Below are positions 31,788-42,353 of a stretch of DNA of 64,000 nt, in pieces (position 1 is the first letter of the stretch; each line of letters begins with the position of its first letter). The stretch comes from Paralithodes platypus. Lineage: Eukaryota > Arthropoda > Malacostraca > Decapoda > Lithodidae. Position numbers and translations under genes: made by a program. The notes under the pieces are model-generated. The model had not been told where the DNA came from. It did no database searches and saw only the letters and a list, made by a program, of their open reading frames with translations. The DNA lies in contig CM064517.1 of NCBI GenBank assembly GCA_032716605.1, positions 21,113,276 to 21,177,275 of the forward strand. Direction: 5' to 3'.

Positions 31788-33985
31788 GTGCAACAAACAG
31801 AAGTCCTCATCCTGGAAGACGATTTCTCCTTCAGAGGGTTCTCCTCCCCGGAACCCTCACCAGCCCACATGGACAGTATCACAGTACATGAAATGGACCC
31901 TCCCGAGGACTCAACCCTATGCTCAAGCAGGGATTGCACCACATTATCCCTTACAGCTCATAATCTCTGCCCCTATCACGCTATGTGTATTGATAGGACA
32001 AAAGCTAGGTGGAACCCTAAAGTTTGTGACAGGTGTAATTATTACATAGCTAAGTTCCATAACCCACTTTCTACACTAGCCCCAGACACATGTAAGAATA
32101 TTCTGAAAGCTGTGTGGCATGCGGTAAAATCATATATTTCAGGTACATTGAAGAAACACCCAGAAATTGCAAATCCAGAGTATGTAAAATTCTTAGAGAT
32201 ATCCGTAGCTAGATCCCGTAGCTCTTCCTCATCACACGACAGGAAAAAGTCACATTCTAGCAAGAAGAGAGAAAGGTCAACCAGCCCCCAGTCGCCCAGT
32301 AAAAGACACAAACATACAAGGAAACCCCATGCCAAACAACCACCATGCATCCAGACTGAACCAGGCTCTGAGGAGGTTAACCCCTCCCCACTATCCCTAG
32401 ACAAGTGGGCGGACTCTATGGATCAACAATTTGAACTAACCCCCTTACCTACCCCTACCGAACCAGCTCCCCCTTATACAATCAAGATATGTACAAGAGT
32501 GGAAATACATACCCCAGGAAACTTATCTTACCATTCCACTCTGGCAGACCCAGACCAAGTAGGGTACAGTACATTTGAAGAAGATCAACGTACAATACCC
32601 CCTGAAGATACCCAAGATCTCTATGATATGGCCGACGACAGAATAGAGTGATACGACATCATTTCCAGCAGCCACACTGACGAAAGCTGGAATGACAAGG
32701 ACTCCCACACTTATCAGGGAGACCAGTCAGGAGAAGACCCTCACCAGTCTGACATAGACTCAAGACTGAGCCCTCGTAATGACTTATGGAGAGAGATGAA
32801 AGATACCTTAAGATCATTGACCAACGAGTTAACAGACAACTTACATCAGAAATTGGCTTCTATGGATAAGGCTATCCAGGACCTTCAATGTAGGACCCTG
32901 TCTCCATCCATGCTACAACCAGCCACACTCGACCCAGTTCCTCTAGCTCAGATACCTGCCCAGCCAAAACAGCATGATCAGGAATTAACACCCACTCCGT
33001 CATCCTCCACTCAGGCCAGTCTTCAAGCCACTGGCCTTCCCAGTAACCTATTCCTGTCCCATATTCGTCCCCCCCCCCCCCCCCTATTGAACAGGAACCG
33101 GAAATCTCCAAGAAACCCTTCCCTCTTCTGTTTGGGGACTCCCGTCACTGGAAACAAATACCAGTGGAAACACCTGAAGATGCGGACACAGGCCATCCAG
33201 AACTGATACCAGTCCCAAATGACTGGGTGATCGAAATGGACGAACTGCGACACCTCCGAGCAAAAGACGCACATAACCAAGTACTGGACGTAATCATAAA
33301 ACCTTTCCCGTCCATGTCAGACGCTAGGTACTTTACGTTCACACAGACATCCGCAGTCCCCTCGGGAAAACGCTTCAAACCATGGTCGGCTTTGAATAAA
33401 GCCGATGGGCATAATGCCATTAAATCTCTATCCACTCTCGCAACAGACATACAATGCTCCACAAAAATGTCCGAAAGTAAAATTCCCATGCTGGAGGTTT
33501 CATCCTTAGGCTATGGCCCATGGTCGGAATGGGTATCCCCAAACAACATGGAACGAAGTCCACTCCCTACTACTACGACCTGAGATAGCAACGTCAAGAC
33601 AGCCTCAAGCATATAGGCAAGGCCACCCTAGTAGGTTCCACCCCCACTCTCACCATCACCGGGGAAGGGGGAAGAGCCAGTTCTCCCCTCGCCAATATAC
33701 CCCTCGTACATTTCAGACGCACAGGGGTAACTCATCCAGCAACAGAGGGCACAGAGGACACTACCAGGCCAGAGGTCGAGGCTCACCAAGGACCCAACCA
33801 TCACCCTACACACGACCTCCACCAAAACAACAAAACCACGGGTCACAACAAAGACCTCAACATACAGGACGTCAAACTCATCAAGCAGGACGCCATACTC
33901 CCAACCACCAGAAACCACAAGGTCACCACCAATCCACCAACTCTCACCAAACGACCCAGGATCCAAAAAACTGACTTTCCAAGAG
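31788..33985 (+). pseudogene. DIRS-A gag
   Basis: No ATG stands at the frame start; the first in-frame ATG is at 31869 (MDSITVHEMDPP) unless an upstream exon is used. N-terminal Cys pairs (CSSRDC, CPYHAMC, CDRC) suggest a zinc-binding fold; then an Arg/Ser/Lys-rich stretch (ARSRSSSSSHDRKK), acidic parts, PVPNDWVIEMDELRHLRAK (near 33215), and an Arg/Gly/His-rich tail (33590-33960). Breaks: stop at 32649, a frame change around the C run at 33069-33084, another near 33520. Homologous to DIRS-C gag. It would form the nucleoprotein core. Confidence 0.75.
33069..33084 (+). repeat. 16-base C run in DIRS-A gag
   Basis: Mononucleotide run in a Pro-rich coding stretch, at the point where the gag frame changes; length change here is the likely cause. 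Confidence 0.85.
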
Positions 33986-34000
33986 GCCATCAACCAAGAA

Positions 34001-35917
34001 ATGGCCCAGCATTCAACAGGCCAATTCAGGGAACATTTCCAGCATTGGCCTCAAAGATCCTGGGCAAAGAGAGTGGTAAAGAAGGGCCTCACATGGAAAT
34101 GGCTGGCAAGACCCCGCCTCAGAGCTCAGCCCAACAAGATACAGCTATCTCCAGAATTGGTAACAGTGATAAACCAAATGTTAACAGACAAAGTTCTCAC
34201 TCACCCTCCAGAGGGCACACCAGTGTTTCTGTCACGCATGTTCCTCGTCCCAAAAAGAGACAGCCGTCAACTAAGACCCGTGATAGACATGTCCCTTCTC
34301 AACAAGTCAATTCACAATACAAAATTCAGAATGCTAACTATCTCCCAAGTAAGGCTAGTACTACAACCAAAGGCCTGGATAATTACCCTGGACCTAAAAG
34401 ATGCCTACTGGCACATCCCAATAGCAAAGAGATACCAAAAGTTCCTAGCTATCCCATTCAGAAACAAAGCAGTAATGTTCACCAGAATGCCCTTCGGTCT
34501 GAACATAGCCCCCAGAATTTTCACCAAGATAGTCAAACAAGCTCTCCTCCCACTACTCGAAAATGGAGTAAAAATCCTGTTCTACCTAGACGACTGGTTG
34601 ATTCTCGGGTCCACACCTCTCCAATGCCAAGAACAAACCGTGAAAGTAGTACAACATGTTACAAAGCTGGGCTTCAGAGTGAACCTGGAGAAGTCAATGC
34701 TCACCCCCTCACAATCAGTGGAATGGGTAGGCTTAATCTGGGACACACAACTCCAAACGATAAAGCAGAGCCCAGCCAATGCCAAACGTCTACAATTAAA
34801 ACTGTTCAGAGTATTACATGCGAAGAATATCACCAGGAAACTTTGGGAATCTTTGATGGGCTCACTAAATTGGGTACAAATGACAGTACCCCTAGGCCAC
34901 CTCAGACTGAAGAGACTAATCTGGCTAGGCAACAAAGCCTTCCCCCTAACACCTCACAATTACCCGCTCGCCATCCCAAAGAGGATCCTACATCTCCTGG
35001 CTTTTTTTATAAGTTCTCAAGTACGGGAATCGGTGACACACTGGTCAGATCCACCTCCCACCTTATGGATAGACACAGATGCCTCGAGCCTGATAGGATG
35101 GGGCTACCAGTCAACGGAAGGCCATCAAAATCACGGGAAATGGACCACACTAAGTCAGTATCACATCAATGCCAAAGAGCTAGCAGTTCCTCTATTCTTT
35201 CTCAGGGACCATGCGACGTCATTGACCTCCAGATCAATAGCGTTCCGCATGGACAACATGGCTTCCGTAACTTGCTTAAAGACACAAGGCTCCACCCGGT
35301 CCAGGATCCTTCAAGACCTCTCAGAAAAGATATTCTTTCTAGCCCAGAAATACTCCATAGTAATCCACGCAACATACCTACCAGGGGTCTCCAATCTATG
35401 GGCCGACGCTCTATCCAGGGGAAAGAGCACTTCAGTGGAATGGGCCCTCAAACAAGAAACGTTCAACCAATTAGTGCTACCATTTTCACCACAAATCAAT
35501 CTGTTCGCATCTCTTCAATCAACGAAGCTCCAGGCTCACATTTCTCGGGACCTCAAGACACGGGAGGGAGGCCCGGATGCCTTCACAGTAGACTGGAACA
35601 GATGGACATCGATTTACCTCTTCCCACCCCCAGACACCTCACTAATGTGCAAAGTCATTCACCACCTCGGATCGTTCCAGGGACAAGTAACCCTGGTCGC
35701 TCCAATGTGGCCTACTCAAGCGTGGTACACTCAACTTACTCAATGGTGCAACAACCCCCTGCAACTCCCCGTAACAAATTTCCACTTGGAAGAAATTGGG
35801 AACCTGCAGACCTCGCTCAATTTTGCTATGTGGACATTCTCAAATCCAAGTGGCTCCCGTCCTACGACGAGGAAGTCACGGACAAGCTCACAAATCAGTA
35901 CACAGCTTCCACTCTGA
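34001..35917 (+). CDS. DIRS-A reverse transcriptase and RNase H
   Basis: Open frame of 638 codons. N-terminal RSWAKRVVKKGLTWKW; RT blocks FLVPKRDSRQLRPVIDMSLLN (near 34240), TLDLKDAYWHIP (near 34385), FTRMPFGLNIAP, and LFYLDDWLI with the YLDD active site near 34580; connection GSLNWVQMTVPLG; RNase H IDTDASSLIGWGYQS (first Asp near 35078), NAKELAVP (Glu), FRMDNMAS (Asp near 35250) and SNLWADALSRGKS (last Asp near 35405). All catalytic residues are present. The C-terminal end overlaps the recombinase frame, as in other DIRS. It copies RNA into circular DNA. Confidence 0.95.
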   Translation: MAQHSTGQFREHFQHWPQRSWAKRVVKKGLTWKWLARPRLRAQPNKIQLSPELVTVINQMLTDKVLTHPPEGTPVFLSRMFLVPKRDSRQLRPVIDMSLLNKSIHNTKFRMLTISQVRLVLQPKAWIITLDLKDAYWHIPIAKRYQKFLAIPFRNKAVMFTRMPFGLNIAPRIFTKIVKQALLPLLENGVKILFYLDDWLILGSTPLQCQEQTVKVVQHVTKLGFRVNLEKSMLTPSQSVEWVGLIWDTQLQTIKQSPANAKRLQLKLFRVLHAKNITRKLWESLMGSLNWVQMTVPLGHLRLKRLIWLGNKAFPLTPHNYPLAIPKRILHLLAFFISSQVRESVTHWSDPPPTLWIDTDASSLIGWGYQSTEGHQNHGKWTTLSQYHINAKELAVPLFFLRDHATSLTSRSIAFRMDNMASVTCLKTQGSTRSRILQDLSEKIFFLAQKYSIVIHATYLPGVSNLWADALSRGKSTSVEWALKQETFNQLVLPFSPQINLFASLQSTKLQAHISRDLKTREGGPDAFTVDWNRWTSIYLFPPPDTSLMCKVIHHLGSFQGQVTLVAPMWPTQAWYTQLTQWCNNPLQLPVTNFHLEEIGNLQTSLNFAMWTFSNPSGSRPTTRKSRTSSQISTQLPL

Positions 35918-36817
35918 GACAATACAGCTCTCACTGGAAACAATTTACAACGTGGATTGTAGATACTAACCAGAAGAACCCATCAGCTTCTTTGTTATTG
36001 AAATACCTAAATTACTTGTTTGAAACTAAGAATCTAGCAGTTAACACACTTAGAAACCACCTGTCGGCAGTGAAGGAACCCTTCCTCACACTTACCGGTC
36101 TATCCTTACCCCAGAAAGACGAACAAGGGTTTATGAGAGCTTGCCTCAAACTCAGAGCCCCAAATCGTCAACTACTTCCTCAATGGTCAATCTCGAGGGT
36201 CCTAACATTATTACAGTCTAGGCCCTACTCGGTGAAACCAAACATAGAGAAGAAACTCAAGAAGTGTGTATTTCTGATGGCCCTAGCGACTGGCCATAGG
36301 GTCTCAGAATTGGCGGCCATGGCAAGGTCCCCAAACTGTCTACGGTTTGCCCCTAATAACGACTGTACATATTGCACCTGCACCAGATTTTATTGCAAAA
36401 AACGAGCACCAGGAACATATCTTTACACCTTTCTCCATTCCTGCCTTGAAAAAAGGAAGGCTACACCATGCACTATGTCCTGTGAAAGCATTATATACCT
36501 ACTTTAAGTCTGTTATCCCTAGAAATAAGGAACATTTATGGGTTTCTCCAGATGGCTCAACAAGGTTGGGGAAAAAAGTTTTAGCATCCACGATAGTAGA
36601 TGTAATTAAGGAGGCAGACCCCCAGGTGATTGCCAAAGCTCACGACGTCCGCATGTGGGCCACTACCATCAGGTTCCTCAACAACTTTTCAGTAGAAGAT
36701 ATCTCTCAAACGGGTCTCTGGTCCTCGAGCAATACTTTCCTATCCAGATATCTGTCAGTACACCTGGAGAGACCCAATTTACCATGCATAGCTTTAAGGC
36801 AAGAACATACCCCTTAA
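35700..36817 (+). pseudogene. DIRS-A tyrosine recombinase, one frameshift
   Basis: Frame +1 relative to RT, overlapping its end. Core-binding domain: KSKWLPSYDEEVTDKL, TLRQYSSHWKQFTTW, NYLFETKNLAVNTLRNHLSA. Catalytic domain: Arg in TGHRVSELAAM (near 36297), then a one-base frameshift near 36350, then KALYTYFKSV, AHDVRMWA (His and second Arg near 36640), GLWSSSNTFLSRYL with Trp and the nucleophile Tyr near 36752; stop at 36815-36817. It carries every catalytic residue, so a single indel is the only visible defect. It replaces integrase and joins circular cDNA to the target without target duplication. Confidence 0.9.
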
Positions 36818-37298
36818 GGGCATTAAGTAGTCTGTTGTATCTGATTCAGCACTTTTATTACCAGTCCAACAGCATAAGAGAGAGTGTGCCCTGCCAGTCA
36901 CTTTAAATGGAAAGAAAAGAGGGGGGCGTGTTGAAGTCCCATGACGAAAAGGCAGGTCACACAACCTGAAACATATAACAAGAATGTTATGACCACATGA
37001 TATCTATTACATAGCAATACCTATGTATATTGCAACTACAAATGTTGAAAATTATTTTAGATTTTACGCTAAATTGATGAGATAGATTACCAGTATGTAT
37101 TCACATCTCAATGGTTCTGTTTCTATGAAATAAGGCTTCTTTTAATGGTACCCACCTTATACTGTATATTTGTTCTTACTGTTATACCTTTTATAAGTAA
37201 ATACATGTCACAGTTCATATATTAGTTCTCAGTCTTCCTTTTATTTTGTTTATAGCTAAAGAGCATCTGAAGGTCCCTCCACCGGTCGTGATGTGCTA
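36818..37298 (+). other. DIRS-A 3' untranslated stretch
   Basis: AT-rich, no frame. The stretch from about 36920 to 37035 is conserved in reverse complement in DIRS-D (45310-45430). Confidence 0.6.
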
Positions 37299-37408
37299 GG
37301 CTCTTACGTCATTGACGTAAGGAGCCACCAATAAATTACGGTTTTGACAACCCGTAAGGGAAGGAAGGAAAAACTACTATTTATTGGTGGCTCCTGAAGT
37401 CAATGACG
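37299..37408 (+). repeat. DIRS-A internal complementary region
   Basis: 37299-37336 is the exact reverse complement of the left end (29155 onward, GGCTCCTTACGTCAATGACG type) and 37337-37408 that of the right end including its 42-base extension (37337-37378). The junction lies between AATAAAT and TACGG. It would pair with both ends of the linear intermediate and guide circle closure. Confidence 0.95.
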
Positions 37409-37458
37409 AAATTGCCCTCCCTCCATCCCCTTCCCATTCACAATTTGGTATATGCTTT

Positions 37459-37793
37459 AGAGGCCAGTTCAAGGTCAACTGGGATATCAGGGCATGCTCA
37501 TGGGAACAGAGGAAGACCCGAATGCGCAAGTGGCGCGGTGTTCGAACTGTACTATTCCTTTTCCTTTTATTTTTCACTTTTCAGTGGCTCCGTCTCAATG
37601 ACGTACCTTAGGAATGATTAAGGGGTACCCCCTAAGAAGATATTGGTTCTCGACCGTAGTGATCAGGATTAACCCGGGCTCAGAGGAGCCCGGAACGAGG
37701 CCATATTACCATAGGCTCTTACGTCATTGACTTCAGGAGCCACCAATAAATAGTAGTTTTTCCTTCCTTCCCTTACGGGTTGTCAAAACCGTA
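37459..37793 (+). repeat. DIRS-A right inverted terminal repeat and 42-base extension
   Basis: 37459-37751 is the inverted copy of the left repeat. 37752-37793 (starts AGTAGTTTTTCC, ends CAAAACCGTA) occurs only at the right end and in the internal complementary region. With the part of the internal region at 37337-37408 it makes a 72-base perfect inverted repeat, easily mistaken for MITE ends. Confidence 0.9.
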
Positions 37794-39197
37794 GTATATA
37801 ACTCGGTATATGGAAACCAGAGTATGTATTCTCTTTAAGGGTTAGAGTACTCGGAGATACTGTATGTAGTGAACTGGAGTAAAATATGACTTTTGACATA
37901 ATTGCACTCGGAGCTATAGTAGCACTCGGTGTTTGAGAACCGGAGTTAATAAAAATTGGTGAGGGAACAGGTTCTTAACTCTGGAGCCCCGTAGATAAGG
38001 CTATGACAGTGTACCACCGGAAAAAACTCTGAGTGGAAGAAAGGGGTGAGGTGTATGACAAAAGCACCTCGTAGTAAAAGTAAAATGGTAGGTAAAATTA
38101 CCCGGAGCCTCGTAGATATAAACTAGAGAACTCCGGCAGAGTAGGCACAAATAAAAGATATACAAATGAGGCCCCCAACCTCCACCTATACTCTGCTACC
38201 CCCCCGGACTTCAAATAGTACACGGGGATCTCCTAGTGACCGGAGATATAATTAAGCCCAGTCTAACACTAGCCGACCTAAAAAGGACCGGAGTGAGACT
38301 CTAAAAAGGGGCCCAACTGAAGGTTGGTTCGTAGCTTAAAATCATATTTTTGAAAAGGGAGGCTACGGTGGCATGTATCAAAAATAATTACAGGCAAAAG
38401 TATCATAAAAGAATAACATTTATCCGCTCTGCAACAAGACAGAAAACCTGGATGGTACCGAGACTATGAAGACGTATTACATAAAAGTCTAATAAATTGT
38501 TTATATACAGTGCAAAAGGAAAATATTTTGTAAAACTTTATTAAAATGTAAAGAGAAACGCTCAATGTCACGAAAACATCAAAAGAATGAAATTCGAAGC
38601 ATCTGGAATTTTGATAAGAAATAAAAGAAAATGTGATAGCCTCTAGACCACCATTAAAAAAAATTATCGAAGCGCGACGTTCAGAGAAAAAGTTAGGCTA
38701 TCAGCAAGAAAAGTAGAGATGAATAGAATCAACGATTAATTGAAAAAAATTATAAGAATGGATAGCTAGAATTAAGAATATTGAATTTCGGAGCTTATAA
38801 AAGCATTGATGGAAAATAGGCAAAGGCCTAGCCTGTCCCTAAAACTGGCGTCCGCTAGCCAAAACTAACGAAGCCTAAAAACTGAAATAGAGGCATTCTA
38901 ACTAACCTGGCTTACATAACATAATGTAATAATAGAAAGGGGAAAAAGATAGAAATACTGTACAGAAAATAAAAATAATATTCATATAATGGTCGTAGCA
39001 TGTGGCGCGTCCCGTGGAAGTCGTCAGCTCTCTGGAAATGCTCAATACACATACATATCTATGATGCCTCCTTACTAAAAAGTAACCTATACTTCCCAGA
39101 AGAGGCAGCAGGAAACGTCCAAAGATGAAAAGTAGCACATCTCGAGAGCACAAAATTAGTCCAACCTGTCGCACGGGACGCGACCACAAGAAGGACG
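37794..39197 (-). other. DIRS-B leader, proximal part
   Basis: 37794-37960 continues the ACTCGG/AACCGGAG array interrupted by DIRS-A. 37980-38330 holds further GGAGCCCCGTAGA and GGGACTTC-type repeats; 38340-39197 is AT-rich with no frame of note. Confidence 0.6.
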
Positions 39198-39509
39198 TAT
39201 AAACCCAGCGTGACCAGCTGGGGGACGCGTGCAAGGGAAGGATTGTATAACGGCGTGCTAGTTGATTTAGTAAGACAACATTCATAGTTTCTAATCTTTA
39301 CTCGTAAAAAAATTCTTTCTTTTTCTAATGGTTACCTTTTTTAATGACGTTCCCTAGGAACTAAGTACTGTAAAGGGTTTCACCCTAGGATGTACTTTTT
39401 ATATATTTGGGTCGCGTTATGCTTTCTCCGGGACCCTCACGGAGGTCACCGGGGAGCCCTTATATATATAAGGCTCTCACGTTATTGACGGAGAGAACCA
39501 TTACTAAAT
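39198..39509 (-). repeat. DIRS-B left inverted terminal repeat
   Basis: Reverse complement of 19081-19388. It ends ATTACTAAAT on plus at 39509 and is followed immediately by an (AT)n run, 39509-39534, probably the insertion target in DIRS-C. Confidence 0.85.
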
Positions 39510-39535
39510 ATATATATATATATATATATATATTT
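39510..39535. repeat. (AT)n microsatellite at DIRS-B/DIRS-C junction
   Basis: About 13 AT units directly at the DIRS-B left end. Confidence 0.9.
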
Positions 39536-39597
39536 TAGCTTTTCCAGCCTAGCGTGTCCATATGAGCATTGATTCTTGAAATTTCTCACCCTCAGGT

Positions 39598-40785
39598 TTG
39601 TACTCTGGACGCCTAGGAGGATCTGCATCTCCCCGGTGGGAGGGAGCCTTAGATCCAAGTAGTTATTCATTTTGTGCTGGTTTAGGGTGTTTCAATTTAG
39701 CTGTGGTCGGTCATAAATTTTGTGTGAAATGTGTACCGTGCTTAGGCAGGTCTCGTGTCGCTGGCTGGCCAAGACATGCCCCCAGTGTGCAGTGCTTCGT
39801 AATGGATTCCTTACTCATGCAGATAAACAATGTAAGACAATACTACTCTATATTCAACCAGTCTTCGTAACATACTGTAAGACAGTTGCTCATAAATCTT
39901 TACAATTGGATGACCCCTTGTTAGATGATTTACTAAAAACAGTGCCTTCTACTTATGTAGCCAGTAGCTCTAGTTCACGACAGAAAGTTACGCCTCCTTC
40001 CGATTCTAGTACTCGTGATGCTCCCTCCCGCCAATCCAAGCAACCCAGGACCGCTGATAAGACCCCGCTGGAAGTGCCTGCTCCATCTTCCCAGCGGGAT
40101 CGGTCCCGCTCTCCCATTGAAGCACCCAGGTCCTCTTCTCTTCTTAATCAGCAAGATTCGAATAGGCACCGCTCAGATTTTTCCACCGCCCTAGCAACAG
40201 GCGATGACAGGAAAGACAAGAAGAAGCACGCCAAGAAATCCTCGACGAAGAAGACAGCGCAGCTGCCACCACCTAAACCAGAACAGTCCCTTTCTTCTTC
40301 ACGGCGGGAGTCTTCACGAGACCCTGTAGTCAGTGTCTTTGGCCTCCCACTCCGGTTTACGATCCCTCACCGTGTACAGCCGGAACCCAAAGCTATGCCG
40401 GTTCTAGGATCTGATTGTGGCAGCAGCACAAGGTCTAGCCATCTAGAGGAAGAGACTAGCTCCTCTGAACATATTGAACACACATTCCTTGAGCCCATGG
40501 AAACTTATGATATTCCTGATCTCCACTTTGAAGATATACCTCTGCCCGGCGTTCCCTTTTCACAAACAGGAACACGTGACACTGCTGCCCGGGCTGTCGA
40601 GTCTCGGTCGGAGGCTTTACCAGCCCCCCCAGCCCGGACACAGGGATTCACACTACGACAACGTGTAGAAGACGTCGAGGAGGTTCCGCCTGGCCAGCGT
40701 TCATCCTCTCGACTTTCAGGAACGCAGGGCTCAGATACATTTCAGCATACTTCCTCATCTGACCAGGAAAGTGGTATAGTTGTGT
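39598..40785 (+). pseudogene. DIRS-C gag, N-terminal part
   Basis: Two frames joined by a frameshift near 39720: first FCAGLGCFNLAVVGHKFC, then EMCTVLRQ, LAKTCPQCAVLRNG and HADKQCK, a Cys-rich N-terminus like that of DIRS-A gag. Then long Ser/Pro/Lys-rich stretches, KDKKKHAKKSSTKKTAQL, and acidic DIPDLHFEDIPLPGVPF. Low-complexity, basic and acidic blocks fit a gag. It is cut by a LINE at about 40786. Confidence 0.7.
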
Positions 40786-41842
40786 ACGGCCATTGTTCAC
40801 TTCCTCACCCTATAAACTCCGGTGTTCCTCAGGGCTCTGTCCTATCACCTATTCTCTTTCTAATTTTTATAAATGATCTCCTTAACTGTACCTTAATTCC
40901 CATCCATTCATACGCAGACGACTCAACCTTACACTACTCCATTAGTTTTTCAGAACGCCCCAGCCAGCAATCCCTCAACGACAAACGTAATGAAGCCATA
41001 GAACTCTTAAATTCTGATCTAAATACTATTTCCAATTGGGGCAGAGAAAACCGTGTTAACTTTAATGCTTCCAAAACCCAATTTCTCCATCTATCTACCC
41101 GTCAGGATCTCCCAGCGGACTATCCCTTATTCTTCAACAATACAAAAATCAACCCTTCATCTTCTCTCAATATTCTTGGTGTCTCTTTTTCTTCTGCTCT
41201 CATTTGGAAGGACCATATTACCAGTCTTGCTAAGGCAGCCTCCCAGAAGCTGGGTGTGCTCAACCGCCTTAGGGGGTTCTTTTCCCCTGCACAGCGGCAT
41301 AGTGCGCCCTTGTATTGAGTATTGTTCACATGTGTGGGGAGGTTCCTCTCACACCGCTCTCCTAGACAAAGTTGAAAGGAAGGCCTTTCTTATCATTAAC
41401 TCCCGTCCACTCACCAACTCTCTGCAATCTCTCTCTCTCCGCCGCAATGTTGCATCTCTCTCGCTATTCTATCGCTACTATAATAATCAGTGTTCCTCAG
41501 AGCTATCCCAGTGCATACCACCTCCTTTACGTAGGGCACGTGGTACCCGTCTTGCAACTCAATCCCACCCCTTCTCTGTGCAACTCTCCAACCCAAGAGT
41601 GAAACGTTACTCTCAAACTTTCTTCTACTCAACATCTGAGCTCTGGAACTCTCTCCCAGAATCAGTCTTTCCCTCTTCCTATGACTTAAATTGCTTCAAA
41701 CTCCGTGTGTCCAGGCATTTTGGCTCGAACGTCCCTTGATTTTGGCCCTGTCACTCTTTCAACTATGGGGGAGGCACTCGCTATAGGCAGTTATGCCTTT
41801 TGCCTCCCTCAATCACATAGAAAAAAAAAAAAAAAAAAAAAA
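40786..41842 (+). mobile_element. LINE family Y, 5'-truncated, with poly(A), in DIRS-C gag
   Basis: Related to but distinct from LINE X. It starts at the NSGVPQGSVLSP block, ends with a 3' UTR and an A run at 41820-41842. Gag coding resumes with NEQFQEWFQFMRQ. Confidence 0.85.
40807..41739 (+). pseudogene. LINE Y RT C-terminal half, internal deletion/frameshift
   Basis: Reads GVPQGSVLSPILFLIF, SYADDSTLHYS (active site near 40915), RVNFNASKTQFLHLS, ILGVSFSSALIW, QKLGVLNRLRGFF; at about 41300 the frame changes and continues RPCIEYCSHVWGGSS, LRRNVASLSLFYRYY, STSELWNSLPES to a stop at 41737-41739. Against LINE X about 25 residues are missing around the break. Confidence 0.85.
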
Positions 41843-42353
41843 TGAACAATTTCAGGAGTGGTTTCAGTTTATGAGACAGGTTAAGGTAACGGCACCTGTA
41901 GCCCCGGCGGTGCGAACTCTAGGCCAAGTGCAAGTTCAACCTCAAATAACTGTTACTGTTCCTCCCCCTACAGTCACTCAGGCGGTTCCCACTTCAGGGC
42001 CCGCGGCAATTTTGCTCTCTAACTTAAAATTGTTCTCGGACATAATTCCACCCCCTATTGACCGTTCAATTCCTTCTAAGAAGGGCCCTATGCCCCTTTT
42101 ATATGGACCTGACACGTCCTGGTCTACTCTTCCGCCCACTCTCCCATAGGTCGCACAACCAACGGTAACAGGTGAGAGCCCGGTACCGGATCATTGGATT
42201 GTTGAAGTGAGTGAAGCTAAGAAACTAAGGGCTAAGAACCAATCTGGTGATGTGTTAGACGTTATTATCAAAGCCATCCCCAGTATTTATACTCCTGAGT
42301 ATTTTGTCTACGTGCAATCCCCTGCCCTCCCTCCTGCTTCTTCTGCTCTTCAC
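41843..42353 (+). pseudogene. DIRS-C gag, middle part
   Basis: Reads VTVPPPTVTQAVPTS, KKGPMPLLYGPDTSW, one stop at 42147, then PVPDHWIVEVSEAKKLRAKN and DVLDVIIKAIPS, which matches DIRS-A PVPNDWVIEMDELRHLRAK and VLDVIIKPFPS (33205-33310). This identifies the host of both LINE tails. Confidence 0.8.

Larger units (their letters stand above)
29155..37793 (+). mobile_element. DIRS-A: complete DIRS1-like retrotransposon, 8.64 kb
   Basis: The best-preserved DIRS. Left inverted repeat 29155-29448, long leader with two tandem-repeat arrays, gag, RT/RNase H, overlapping tyrosine recombinase, internal complementary region 37299-37408, right inverted repeat 37459-37751 plus a 42-base extension to 37793. 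No internal insertion. Coding defects are few: a frameshift in gag near 33520, a stop at 32649, and a frameshift in the recombinase near 36350. It sits in the leader repeats of DIRS-B, opposite in orientation. Confidence 0.95.
19040..39509 (-). mobile_element. DIRS-B: complete-ended DIRS retrotransposon with seven or more insertions
   Basis: Both ends and the internal complementary region are present. On minus: left inverted repeat 39509-39198, leader, gag, RT/RNase H, tyrosine recombinase, internal complementary region 19441-19549, right inverted repeat 19388-19081 with a 41-base extension to 19040. It contains DIRS-A, a LINE X copy, a tRNA-SINE, an RTE LINE, two TTAA MITEs and a Tigger-like MITE; without them it is about 8 kb, close to DIRS-A. 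As usual for DIRS, no target duplication is seen. Confidence 0.9.

Noticed and set aside
31760..33280. Antisense frames over DIRS-A gag
   Set aside because: Explained by composition of the gag coding strand; gag homology with DIRS-C fixes the true strand.
34045..36507. An 820-codon protein read in one frame
   Set aside because: The first two thirds lie antagonistically over the RT frame and are Ser/Pro/Gln-rich noise; only the part from about 35700 is the recombinase.
32096..36817. Host gene candidates (Ser/Arg-rich nuclear protein, phage-type integrase)
   Set aside because: The Ser/Arg stretch is DIRS gag and the integrase-like protein is the DIRS recombinase, both within defined element ends.
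37337..37793. A 457-bp MITE with 72-bp perfect TIRs and TA duplication
   Set aside because: The arrangement is fully explained as the DIRS-A internal complementary region plus right inverted repeat; the same geometry recurs in DIRS-B and DIRS-D, and 29155 supplies the matching left end.
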